Notes under the pieces: generated by a model
The model's input: the letters and a program-made list of their open reading frames with translations, nothing else
Told to the model about the DNA's origin: nothing
Databases searched by the model: none
Made by a program: the position numbers and the translations under genes
Origin: Sinonovacula constricta
Taxonomy: Eukaryota > Mollusca > Bivalvia > Cardiida > Solecurtidae
NCBI GenBank assembly: GCA_007844125.1
Contig: CM017573.1
Span: 9,191,911 to 9,255,910, forward strand
Direction: 5' to 3'
DNA: 64,000 nt
Shown here: positions 54,531 to 64,000 of the stretch, piece after piece
Numbering within the stretch: position 1 is the stretch's first letter
How the letters are laid out: every line of letters starts with the position of its first letter

Positions 54531-54760
54531 GTTTGAAATTGTGACGTGTGAGAGTGGGTGTGATGGTGTGAGTGTGTGAGAGAGTGAGTGTGGGGGTATG
54601 TCCGAATGTGTGGTGAGGGTGTGGGTGGGTGTGAGAGTAGGTGAGAGGATGTGGTTGGTGAGAGTTTCGTTGGGTGTAAACGTGTAGATGTGAAAGTGCG
54701 AGAGAGTGGTTGAGTGTGGTGTGGGTAGGTGTGAAATTGGGAGTTTGTGAGCGGATTATG
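54531..54760. repeat. GT/GA-rich degenerate repeat
   Basis: 'gtgtgagagtgggtgtga'-type text for about 230 bases, directly after the 31-bp array and before a short unique stretch. It is roughly the complement of the CA/CT-rich array that follows at 54915. Confidence 0.8.
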
Positions 54761-54914
54761 GAAATATTAGGGCGTTTTACTACATTTGGAATGCAACATA
54801 CAAGTTCCACTAAAAAACTAAAATTAAATTGTTTTGAACAAAGGAAAAATTCGAAAAATACCATTATGTATGCTCCAAAATAGTGTTATATTTATGAAAT
54901 CATCTTTGTGAAAC

Positions 54915-55875
54915 ATAATTCTAACTCTCACAAATCCGACCCATACTCTAACCAAAACGCCGACCCGACTCACACGCTCACTCCACATCCCACCCGCACT
55001 CTCACCAACATCCCGATCCACATGTTCACTCCACATCCCACCCGCACTCTCACCAACATACCGACCCACACGCGCACTTCACATCCCACCCACACTCTCA
55101 CTCCACATCCCAACCGCACTCTCACCAACATCCCGACCCATACTCTCACTCCAAATCCCACCCGCACTCTCACCAACACCCTGAATCATACTCTCACTCC
55201 ACATCCCAACCGCACTCTCACAACATCCCGACCCACACTCTCACTCCACATCCCAACCGCACTCTCACAACATCCCGACCCACACTCTCAATCCACATCC
55301 CACCCGCACTCTTACCAACATCCTGACCCACACTCTCACTCCACATCCCACCCGCACTCTTACCAACATCCCGACCCACACTCTCACTCCACATCCCATC
55401 CGCACTCTCACCAACATCCTGACCCACACTCTCACTCCACATCCCACCCGCACTCTCACCAACATACCGACCCACACTCTCACTCCACATCCCACCCGCA
55501 CTCTTACTAACATCCCGAGCCACACTCTCACTCCACATCCCATCCGCACTCTCACCAACATCCTGACCCACACTCTCACTCCACATCCCATCCGCACTCT
55601 CACCAACATACCGACCCACACTCTCACTCCACATCCCACCCGCACTCTTAACAACATCCCGACCCACACTCTCACTCCACATCCCACCCGCACTCTTACC
55701 AACATACCGACCCACACTCTCACTCCACATCCCACCCGCACTCTTAACAACATCCCGACCCACACTCTCACTCCACATCCCATCCGCACTCTCACCAACA
55801 TACCGACCCACACTCTCAATCCACATCCCACCCGCACTCTTACCAACATCCCGACCCACACTCTCAGACTCACAC
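54915..55875. repeat. 48-bp minisatellite
   Basis: About 20 units of 48 bases ('ccgacccacactctcactcc', 'acatcccacccgcactctca', 'ccaacatc'). As 48 is a multiple of 3, both strands keep long frames: the minus strand reads a 16-residue repeat (SVGRDVGKSAGGMWSE) for about 200 residues. No start context, introns or conserved domain support a gene. Confidence 0.95.
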
Positions 55876-55954
55876 CAGAGTCACATCCTTGAATCACGCA
55901 CAGTTTTATAATCAGACGCGCACCCAGAATAACATTGAATGTTACATCACATCA

Positions 55955-56090
55955 CAGTCTCACACCCAGACCCACACCCAGACTCAATATCTTTCACCTT
56001 TAATCACGCAGTCTCAGAACCAGACCCACACCCAGACTCAATATCTCTCATCTTTAATCACACATTCTCACACCCAGACCCACACCTATT
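55955..56090. repeat. 54-bp tandem repeat, about 2.5 units
   Basis: Units start at 55955, 56009 and 56063 and share 'cagacccacacccagactca' and 'atatct.tca.ctttaatca'. They are related in composition, but not in sequence register, to the 48-bp array just upstream. Confidence 0.85.
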
Positions 56091-56099
56091 TAACAACCA

Positions 56100-57393
56100 A
56101 ACGAGATCTACTTCTTTTCCCACAATCTTAATATTTAAATAATAAAGATATGGGTATACAGTGCGACAAGTACACCTATTTGCCACAATCTACATCATAA
56201 ATTATATAAAATGTCAAAACCTTACAAGAAAAACCAATTAATGGAAAATTGATATTACTATTAAAATGCAGGGATGGGAGATAAATCCAGATGGTGTAGA
56301 TCGTAAAGTCGTTATTATCTCCCTTGATAAACCGAACGTTTTCAACTAAATAGCTCAGAAATGTAATAATAATTATGTGGTACGACTACAAGACTGCAAA
56401 CATCCTTTATACGTTGTTTTGGCATTTGAAGCTTTATTGTGAATTATAAATTCTAGTTAATAATGCGAGCATGGATATTTCTCAATGTATTTTAGTACTT
56501 TCACCTCATTTTTTGTTTCAGACAAAAAATCTATGACAGATCAAAATTAATTTCAATTGCAAGATTATTTTAAACTAAGGGCCTATGGATTGTTCTATAG
56601 TTTTTGATGTACTGAGTATAAAACATAAAAAATCATATCGGTTTTAACAAATGTGCACTATCAAGACTTGCATTTACGAAAGATCTGTCGTATGTATGTT
56701 TGTGTTATATACTAATGCTAGTATTTTACTAAAGACACACAAAAAAAGTAATTTAGTAGCACTGGTACTGGAGATGCTACTTTAAACAATCTTATTTGAG
56801 CACAAAGGCAGAATATTAAGCATGAATCGACAGACCTTTGAAACGTTATTATACATGTATGCGGTGAAAGGTGTGTGTGTGTGTGTGTGTGTGGTTTAAA
56901 AAAGTTTTTCTAGTATTATTGCCCCACTTCACAACTAGCGGAAAATATTACATATTCAATTTAAAATCTACCTTTATATTTACCGTTCTAAAAACAACAG
57001 AACTCTTCAACAACATGTACTAGTAAGGATCTCATGATAAGCTATAGAACAGGACATATGTCAGTTAAAATTATATAACAATACAGAATATTTATGCTGA
57101 TTGTAAAACCTGTTCGTACCAATGAACTAAACATCGTTGTCTCCATATATCTGTTTTTTCATGAACGATTTTCTTTTATATCCACCAAGTCTATATCCAC
57201 CAAGTCTCTAACATTCTGGACTAATATATCCATTTGTGCAATTCACTTTACTTTCTGTTAATTTGTTGATATTTGAAAAACTCATACAAATGACATCTTG
57301 CTTAAGTCGTATTTAACAATCAAAACACTGTTTTAGTAGCAATTTCCATGCAAAGTGGCAGATTCTTAATTATTTCCTTAAAGATGTTGCCTT
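56100..57393. other. Non-coding spacer with a short (GT)n
   Basis: AT-rich. A (gt)n run of about 23 bases lies at 56871-56893. No gene seen. Confidence 0.4.
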
Positions 57394-58168
57394 TGTAACG
57401 TGCCGAGCGGGGCACGAGTTGCTGGGCGCGCACACACAGACGGTTTCAATACGACCTAGCTATACAAATAAGACTAAGTATGCTAAAACTATTTTACACG
57501 GTCTGCCTGATCTCAAGCGAACCTATGTGCGCCCGAGCCCTACGAAGAAACCGACATATGGAGGGAGCCGACACACACTACACCAAGCCTACTTAGCTAA
57601 CAGAATCCTACCTAGCACACTAACGCAACACATACAATCACAAAACATACAATGCCAGGCACGCATGCTCCTAGTGCAGGATTAAGCGCGGTCTCCCTTC
57701 TCGGGGCTTGCACGGCGCGCCTTCGCGAACGATCTAAGCCTGACCGGCTTGCACTCACAACCTCAGAGCACCAGCCCTCTTCAGTCACCGGATTAAGGGC
57801 GGCCTTCCGACTCTGGGGCTTGTAGGCGTGCCTTCGCGAACGATCCCACTGGAAGCTTGACCGGCTTGCACCTGTAACCTCAAAAGGCCAGATAACAGAA
57901 GCCTGGAATCTCGGACCGCTTATAACTGACCAAGCGATGGTCAGCAAGCAAAATATGAGAGTTTCCTCTCGCATCTCTCGACTTGAAAAAGCTGCAACTA
58001 TATATCCAGATTTAGTTTTACGTTCCGACAGGTAGAGTGTACTATCTAGAACATTGGACAATTATTAAAGGGGAGTAATTCTATATCTCGGGCGGTACAT
58101 TTGTATAAAGGGAAGTAATTACCTGACTCGGGCGAACTCGTTACTTGCATCGCTTAATTTGCACTACA
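57394..58168. mobile_element. Possible solo LTR (GC-rich block)
   Basis: A 775-base GC-rich island in AT-rich DNA. It begins TGTAACG and ends CACTACA (TGTA...TACA), and is flanked by the direct repeat CCTT (57390-57393, 58169-58172). Inside, an approximately 110-base segment is tandemly duplicated, with 'cgccttcgcgaacgatc' and 'gaccggcttgcac' at about 57719-57755 and 57828-57870. No gag-pol sequence is present. LTR identity is inferred from the ends only. Confidence 0.35.
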
Positions 58169-58261
58169 CCTTAATAAAGGAACATTCCAGCAGTATATTT
58201 TACTTCTATACATAAAGACACGTATCATCCTGTTAGAAAAGTAGCCAAAAATAGCAGATTA

Positions 58262-58560
58262 ATTCTACTACTAATACTACTACTGCTGCTGCTGTTACTA
58301 CTACTACTACTACTACTACCACTGCTACTACTGCTGCTGCTGCTGCTACTACTACTACTACTATTTCTACTACTACTACTACTAGTACTATTTCTACTAC
58401 TACTACTACTTCTACTACTACAACTACTACTACTACTACTACTATTACCACGTCTTCTTCTTCTCCTTCTTCTACTTCTACTTTCACTTCTACTACTAAT
58501 ACAACTGATACTTCGTGTACTTCTTCTACTACAACAACAACTACTACTACCACTAGGGCA
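58262..58560. repeat. Trinucleotide (CTA/CTG/CTT)n array
   Basis: Runs of 'actactactactact' mixed with 'gctgctgctgctg' and 'cttcttcttc' for about 300 bases. The Ser-, Val- and Ala-rich frames over it are artefacts. Confidence 0.93.
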
Positions 58561-58564
58561 GCCA

Positions 58565-58850
58565 AAAGAGTGGCGAGGAGTAGGGAGAGGAGGAGACGAG
58601 AAAGAAAGAGAGAGGAGGAGACAGAGAGAGAGGGGAGACAGAGAGAGGAGGAGACAGAGAGAGGGGGAGACACAGAGAGAGAGAGACACAGAGAGAGTCA
58701 CCCACAGAGGGAGACAGAGAAAGAGAGGGGTAGACACACACAGAAAGAGAGAGATCAAGAGAGGGAGAGAGAGGGAGAGAGGGGAGAGACAGAGAGAGAA
58801 GGGGAAGACAGAGAGAGGAAGAGAGGGAGAGAGAGAGAGGGAGACAGCAG
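58565..58850. repeat. GA-rich purine tract
   Basis: Degenerate (ga)n with 'gagacagagagag' units, purine-only on the + strand over long runs; potentially triplex-forming. It directly follows the trinucleotide array. Confidence 0.9.
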
Positions 58851-59208
58851 GCGCGTTTCTGCCATTACGCACTTTACGCACGTGCGTAACTTCCGTTCGA
58901 AAAATCGAAAAACTGAAAGTACCAAAAACACTAAGAAAGTCGATGCCTACACCGGGTTAGGAATGATATAACTTATTTCCGTAGTTTCTATGCTATAAAA
59001 TCTTATTACCACATATTAAAGTTGAAAAGGTTTTTAAATGATTAAACTTATACACGTCATGATTTTAGTCGTTCATATTTTTCCTCGCATGTCCGCATTT
59101 TACCTGTTAGTCATTAGAAAAGAACCGAATATAATCAAAAGTATTACTACAAAGGTTAAATTCCCTTGTAATTGTACGCATGTTCAAAAATGGCCCAGAT
59201 ACGCACCT

Positions 59209-59210
<2 letters not shown>

Positions 59211-59260
<50 letters not shown>

Positions 59261-59302
59261 AAGAAAGAAAGAGAGAGAGAAAGAAAGAAAGAGAGAGAGA
59301 GA
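59211..59302. repeat. (GA)n / (GAAA)n microsatellite
   Basis: Perfect (ga)n followed by 'aagaaagaaagaaag' and more (ga)n. Confidence 0.95.
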
Positions 59303-59746
59303 TCTATGAACATCTAGAAATAGAGGGACAAACAAATAGTATATAGACGAGATGGGGAGTGAGCTACAAGGGTAAAGACGCTTCACTTAATCACTAAAAA
59401 TGCTCATAACTTTCGTTTTTTATTGGTGATAGAACTATAAAACTGGTGCTCAGGTAAAGGTTATAGATTGACCATGGTGGTAATGTGCCAGTTTTTCAAA
59501 TTAGCACTCATGAATATTCATAAATTTAAATAAGAATCGTACCCCTACTAGTCTTTCATATGTTGGTCTAAGTTTCATTTAATTTGGGGATGATTTTTTT
59601 AATTTAATTTCGTTATAATTTTGCACACTAAATTTTAATGCATAATATACCTAGAAAATCTGCTTATACCATAACATGAAATACATTTTTATATTATTCC
59701 TTTAGTGCCATCAAGAAGAATGTTGGAGAATAAGTTACAACGAAAG

Positions 59747-60600
59747 CATAAGAGAGGAAAGAAAAATAATGAAAGGAGGGAATTGTGAGTGGGGAATGAA
59801 GGATAGGAAAAAACTAATTATAAGCAGATAAATACGCCGAAAACAATGGAAGCCATGGAATGAAGGAATGGATAAAAGACAAATGAGGAAGGTGTGAAGA
59901 AGGAAAGAGGTACAGTCAACAGGAAAGCCTAATTAAGTAAAATTAAAAACTTGGATTCAACAATACACTATTTACTTTTCACTGTAAAACCATCCAAACA
60001 GTTCAAACAGAAGAAATAGTTGGATATAAATAACAAAGTTCCCTCCCCTGATTATCTACATCTTCCATTACGTATGTCATGATAAAAGCGACCTAGCTTG
60101 GCGTCATTTTCTTTTTTAAATTTCTTATAAAAACCTCAAGGCACTGGTACAACTTTAAAGTAAATAAGTCGAGCTTATATATAATCATATAATATATTAT
60201 AATCATAGGACAACCGCCACGAATTTGACATGTGTTCTAGGTGGGTCTGGGGCTTGTATGTACACAACTAATTGACCTATGTAGGCCTGCATATAAATGT
60301 ACATATATTTTGAATTGTAATGATGTTATTATAACATATTATCTGTTATAGACTAATGGTTACAGTGGATCAACATCCGACTTACATCTACTTTCACACT
60401 CACACTTTCACACCCACACCCACACTTTCATATTAAACTCAGGCCCACTTTCACACTCCCACCCACATTCACTTTCACACTTTCTCCGACGTTCAAACTC
60501 ACACCTACTTCCACACTAAACTCACCCAAACTTTCACACCCACATTCACACTCCCACCCACACTCACATCCACTTTCACACTCCCACCCACTTTCAGACA
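59747..60600 (+). repeat. Dispersed repeat R, copy 2, with CA-rich tail array
   Basis: 59747-59930 matches 17861-18050 in the same orientation. After about 440 bases of AT-rich DNA a CA/CT-rich array with 'actttcacactcccaccca' follows (60375-60600), as in copy 1 but longer. Confidence 0.65.
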
Positions 60601-60893
60601 GACAGACAAACAGACAGATGGATAGACATATATAAATACGAAAATAGATTGCTCAGAATACGAGACGTCTTTCGATTTAAGACATTTCTTGTAGGATGAA
60701 TAAAAATGTGGAGTGTATAAAATTACCCACATTTTCTGACTACATTTAAATTCAGCAAATACATTTACTTAATATTTTGTAAAATGTCGGTTTTGAATCA
60801 AAATTATATATTTATAGAGCAAACGAAGTCATAAAGATACCCCCAAGGTTCATCGCCATACTATTCAGATCAGTCAGATATTTCAGCGGTGGG

Positions 60894-60967
<74 letters not shown>

Positions 60968-60970
60968 AGT
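60894..60970. repeat. (GTA)n trinucleotide microsatellite
   Basis: About 24 uninterrupted 'gta' units, ending in 'gtggtggta'. Confidence 0.97.
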
Positions 60971-61419
60971 GTAAATTTTAATCATTCCAGGACCATTATT
61001 TTTGCTTTAATTGAAAACTGAAATAGTTGAAATTCAATGGATTGAATTATGTTACTAACCGAGTAGAAGTTAATTGTAAAAAATATATAAACATTTCGAA
61101 AGCCAGATGATTTGGGAAGCTTTAAAAAGTACATGATTAATAAATGTTCATCTGTCTTAAGAAAATTATTTCATTCAGACAGTCTGACCAACTGCCGAAC
61201 ATCCCTTTTTAAAGCTTTCTGAAATATATATTGCAGTATTCTTAACTGTACATCGTTTTATGTGCTTGTAGAAAAAAAAAACAGAAAAAGTATTTTCATG
61301 GCATTGATGTGCGAACAATATCAAATATGTTTCGGTCTAACATTCGAAAATGTCTGTTCTGCTGTTTAAAACAGTGATGCACAGTTGTATTTACTGTTTC
61401 TGTTTTGTTTGTTTTGTCT
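60971..61419. other. Non-coding spacer
   Basis: AT-rich, nothing recognised. Confidence 0.4.
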
Positions 61420-61560
61420 TTTGTTACATCGCACCGACACAGGTATGTCCATACTAGCGACGTCTAGCTATTTATTGGTGGAGGAAGATCCCAGACTTAT
61501 TTCTGGGTAGAACAGCCGGCTCTACGCAGGTTTCCTGGTAAACAAAATTTTTCATATCAA
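61420..61560 (-). mobile_element. tRNA-derived SINE, family B, copy 5 (tail half)
   Basis: 'tgttacatcgcaccgacaca', 'ttattggtggaggaagatcc' and 'tttctgggtagaacagccgg' match the other family B copies. The tRNA head is absent. Confidence 0.65.
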
Positions 61561-62624
61561 TACCAGTCTGTTGCTATGTGTTGACATCAGGTGGCCTACT
61601 TTGAATCTAATCTTAATATTTTGGTGTCAAATGGAGGCTGAAACCACGTAGAATTCAAAGAAAGCAAACATCTTGAACACCTATGCACTATAATAGACTG
61701 ATCCACTTTTACCGGAAGTACATAGTTCATTGAAATTTTGGAGGTTACCGACTGGCAATTTGGCAACATGTGCTTCATATGAAGCAGAACCTTCTTAAAA
61801 GTTGCACAAGTTGTCTTATTTCCGGATCTTTCTGATAGATAATAAATAGCTATTTTAACTTATATACGGTTATTGGGGTCTATCATAGCTGGGTCATGAT
61901 GCAATTTGTTTCAAACATTTCGCAATTCACTAAAGAATATAGAACAAACTTATTTAGTGGCGTCTAACCTACAGATCACAGGGAACTGTGTTTATTTAAA
62001 TTCCGCTATTTATTCCGTTTTTCAAGGTATTTTACCTTGGATGATTTTAAAGAGCAAATTATATTGTTAAATACGTATTGGTTTTTAAATATGATTACGG
62101 AAATTAAATATATTTCAAATAATTAATGTTTTAGAGATAGGAAAAACAGAAGTTAGGATTATTTCCACATTTTCTGGGAGTGAAGAAAAGAATAGCCATC
62201 CTATTTACTGTGATAAGACCTCCATTATTAAGAAGTTGTTTTTTAAACTCTTTTCTGGCTGTTGAATGTTGCCCACAACTAACTAAAATGTTCTAAAATG
62301 ATTCTTCTTGATTACGACAATATGGGCCCTGGGTCTAGCTCTGTTTTCTTTGCCTAGGTAACTATCTTCTATTCCTAGACGAGAGAACATTTTGTATTTA
62401 GCTGTGTTCCTATGATAGAGTTAACCTCAGGGATTCTCTTCCCATATTCATTGTTTCCTGATGTTTTGTATTCTATGAAATTATTAAAAAAAAAAAGAAA
62501 ACAGTATACAGAAAGAACTGATAAAGGATAAATTCATTGAAAGATCAAAGAGTATTGTGAAGGAAAATACTAGAGAAGGAAGAATGAGATTTACAAACAA
62601 AAGCTAATCAATCGGTAAAAAGGA
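61561..62624. other. Non-coding spacer
   Basis: AT-rich. No gene, RNA or repeat recognised before the final array. Confidence 0.4.
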
Positions 62625-64000
62625 AAAATGTATCCATTTAATGTCAGATAATGTATTGAACAGAAACGAGGGAATAAAGAATAAAGGAAAAAAGTATCCA
62701 TTTAATGTCAGATAATGTATTAAACAGAAACGAGGGAATAAAGAATAAAGGAAAAATGTATCCATTTAATGTCAGATAATGTATTGAACAGAAACGAGGG
62801 AATAAAGAATAAAGGAAAAAAGTATCCATTTAATGTCAGATAATGTATTAAACAGAAACGAGGGAATAAAGAATAAAGGAAAACAAGTATCAATTTAATG
62901 TCAGATAATGTATTGAACAGAAACGAGGGAATGAGGAATAAAGGAAAAATGTATCCATTTAATGTCAGATAATGTATTAAACAGAAACGAGGGAATAAAG
63001 AATAAAGGAAAAAAGTATCCATTTAATGTCAGATAATGTATTGAACAGAAACGAGGGAATGAGGAATAAAGGAAAAATGTATCCATTTAATGTCAGATAA
63101 TGTATTAAACAGAAACGAGGAAATAAAGAATAAAGGAAAAATGTATCCATTTAATGTCAGATAATGTATTGAACAGAAACGAGGGAATAAAGAATAAAGG
63201 AAAAATGTATCCATTTAATGTCAGATAATGTATTGAACAGAAACGAGGGAATAAAGAATAAAGGAAAAATGTATGCTTCAATGTCAGATAATGTACTGAA
63301 CAGAAACGAGGGAATAAAGAATAAAGGAAAAATGTATCCATTTAATGTCAGACAATGTAGTGAACAGAAACGAGGGAATAAAGAATAAAGGAAAAATGTA
63401 TGCTTCAATGTCAGATAATGTATTGAACAGAAACGAGGGAATAAAGAATAAAGGAAAAATGTATCCATTTAATGTCAGATAATGTATTGAACAGAAACGA
63501 GGGAATAAAGAATAAAGGAAAAATGTGTGCTTCAATGTCAGATAATGTATTGAACAGAAACGAGGGAATAAAGAATAAAGGAAAAATGTATCCATTTAAT
63601 GTCAGATAATGTATTGAACAGAAACGAGGGAATAAAGAATAAAGGAAAAATGTATGCTTCAATGTCAGATAATGTATTGAACAGAAACGAGGGAATAAAG
63701 AATAAAGGAAAAATGTATCCATTTAATGTCAGATAATGTATTGAACAGAAACGAGGGAATAAAGAATAAAGGAAAAATGTGTGCTTCAATGTCAGATAAT
63801 GTATTGAACAGAAACGAGGGAATAAAGAATAAAGGAAAAATGTATCCATTTAATGTCAGACAATGTAGTGAACAGAAACGAGGGAATAAAGAATAAAGGA
63901 AAAATGTATGCTTCAATGTCAGATAATGTATTGAACAGAAACGAGGGAATAAAGAATAAAGGAAAAATGTATCCATTTAATGTCAGATAATGTATTGAAC
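62625..64000. repeat. 64-bp minisatellite with 127-bp dimeric higher-order unit, runs off the window
   Basis: About 21 units of 'aatgtcagataatgtattga', 'acagaaacgagggaataaag', 'aataaaggaaaaatgtat' plus a variable end. Up to about 63210 the units carry 'ccattt' (64 bases). After that, units with 'ccattt' (64) alternate strictly with units carrying 'gcttc' (63), making a 127-base dimer repeated to the window end. The minus-strand frames are artefacts of the absence of stops. Confidence 0.97.

Noticed and set aside
57612..58061. 149-codon minus-strand frame as a gene
   Set aside because: It runs across the internal duplication of the GC-rich block, has no domain, and is explained by high GC (few stops).
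58225..58881. Ser-rich 218-codon minus-strand frame
   Set aside because: Entirely simple-sequence (trinucleotide and GA) DNA.

Overview
This is eukaryotic, AT-rich, intron- and repeat-heavy DNA, most likely from a mollusc and probably a bivalve. The basis is a TRIM-like B-box/NHL-type gene of the kind expanded in bivalves, a CR1-type LINE with a PHD finger and a 2A-like motif, and interspersed repeats with 'agctcacctgagc' ends that I recognise as typical of bivalve genomes. I cannot name a species. There are no operons, no prokaryotic signals, no rRNA and no credible functional tRNA.

The only host gene I can support runs on the + strand from 26988 to 49082. Three coding exons (26988-27295, 37965-38850, 48489-49082) join in frame to a predicted 595-residue protein: two B-box zinc fingers, a coiled coil, a basic linker and a C-terminal beta-propeller-like region. 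There is no RING finger. The two introns (10.7 and 9.6 kb) hold much of the repeat content.

Layout. 1-5985: duplicated AT-rich DNA, two SINE copies and two Helentron-like fragments. 5986-10205: a decayed but nearly full-length CR1-type LINE on the minus strand, with a tandem 241-bp repeat at its presumed 5' end. 11.4-13.8 kb: two pyrimidine-rich minisatellites flanking a SINE. 14.15-16.07 kb: a 5'-truncated RNase H-bearing LINE. 22705-25748: a foldback transposon with repeat-built inverted arms and a loop made of a fragment of a third type of LINE (RT thumb, CCHC knuckle, nuclease-like end). 26.99-49.08 kb: the TRIM-like gene. Intron 1 contains a 6.5-kb array of 26-bp units, a Helentron-like element, SINEs and a 30-bp-stem hairpin. 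Intron 2 contains a SINE cluster, a second Helentron-like element, a non-autonomous hAT element with an exact 8-bp target duplication, and a MITE. 50.6-64 kb: another MITE copy, a 1.8-kb array of 31-bp units, a 0.96-kb array of 48-bp units, a possible solo LTR, simple repeats, and a 64-bp array that runs off the window end.

The genes do not form a pathway. The window is one immune-type or regulatory gene embedded in mobile DNA, with roughly a fifth of the bases in tandem arrays. The most interesting items are the foldback element with its captured retrotransposon loop, the 2A-like motif overlapping a signal-like N-terminus in the LINE, the Helentron-like families that share ends but not bodies, and the stop-free, recently rearranged 26-bp array inside the gene.
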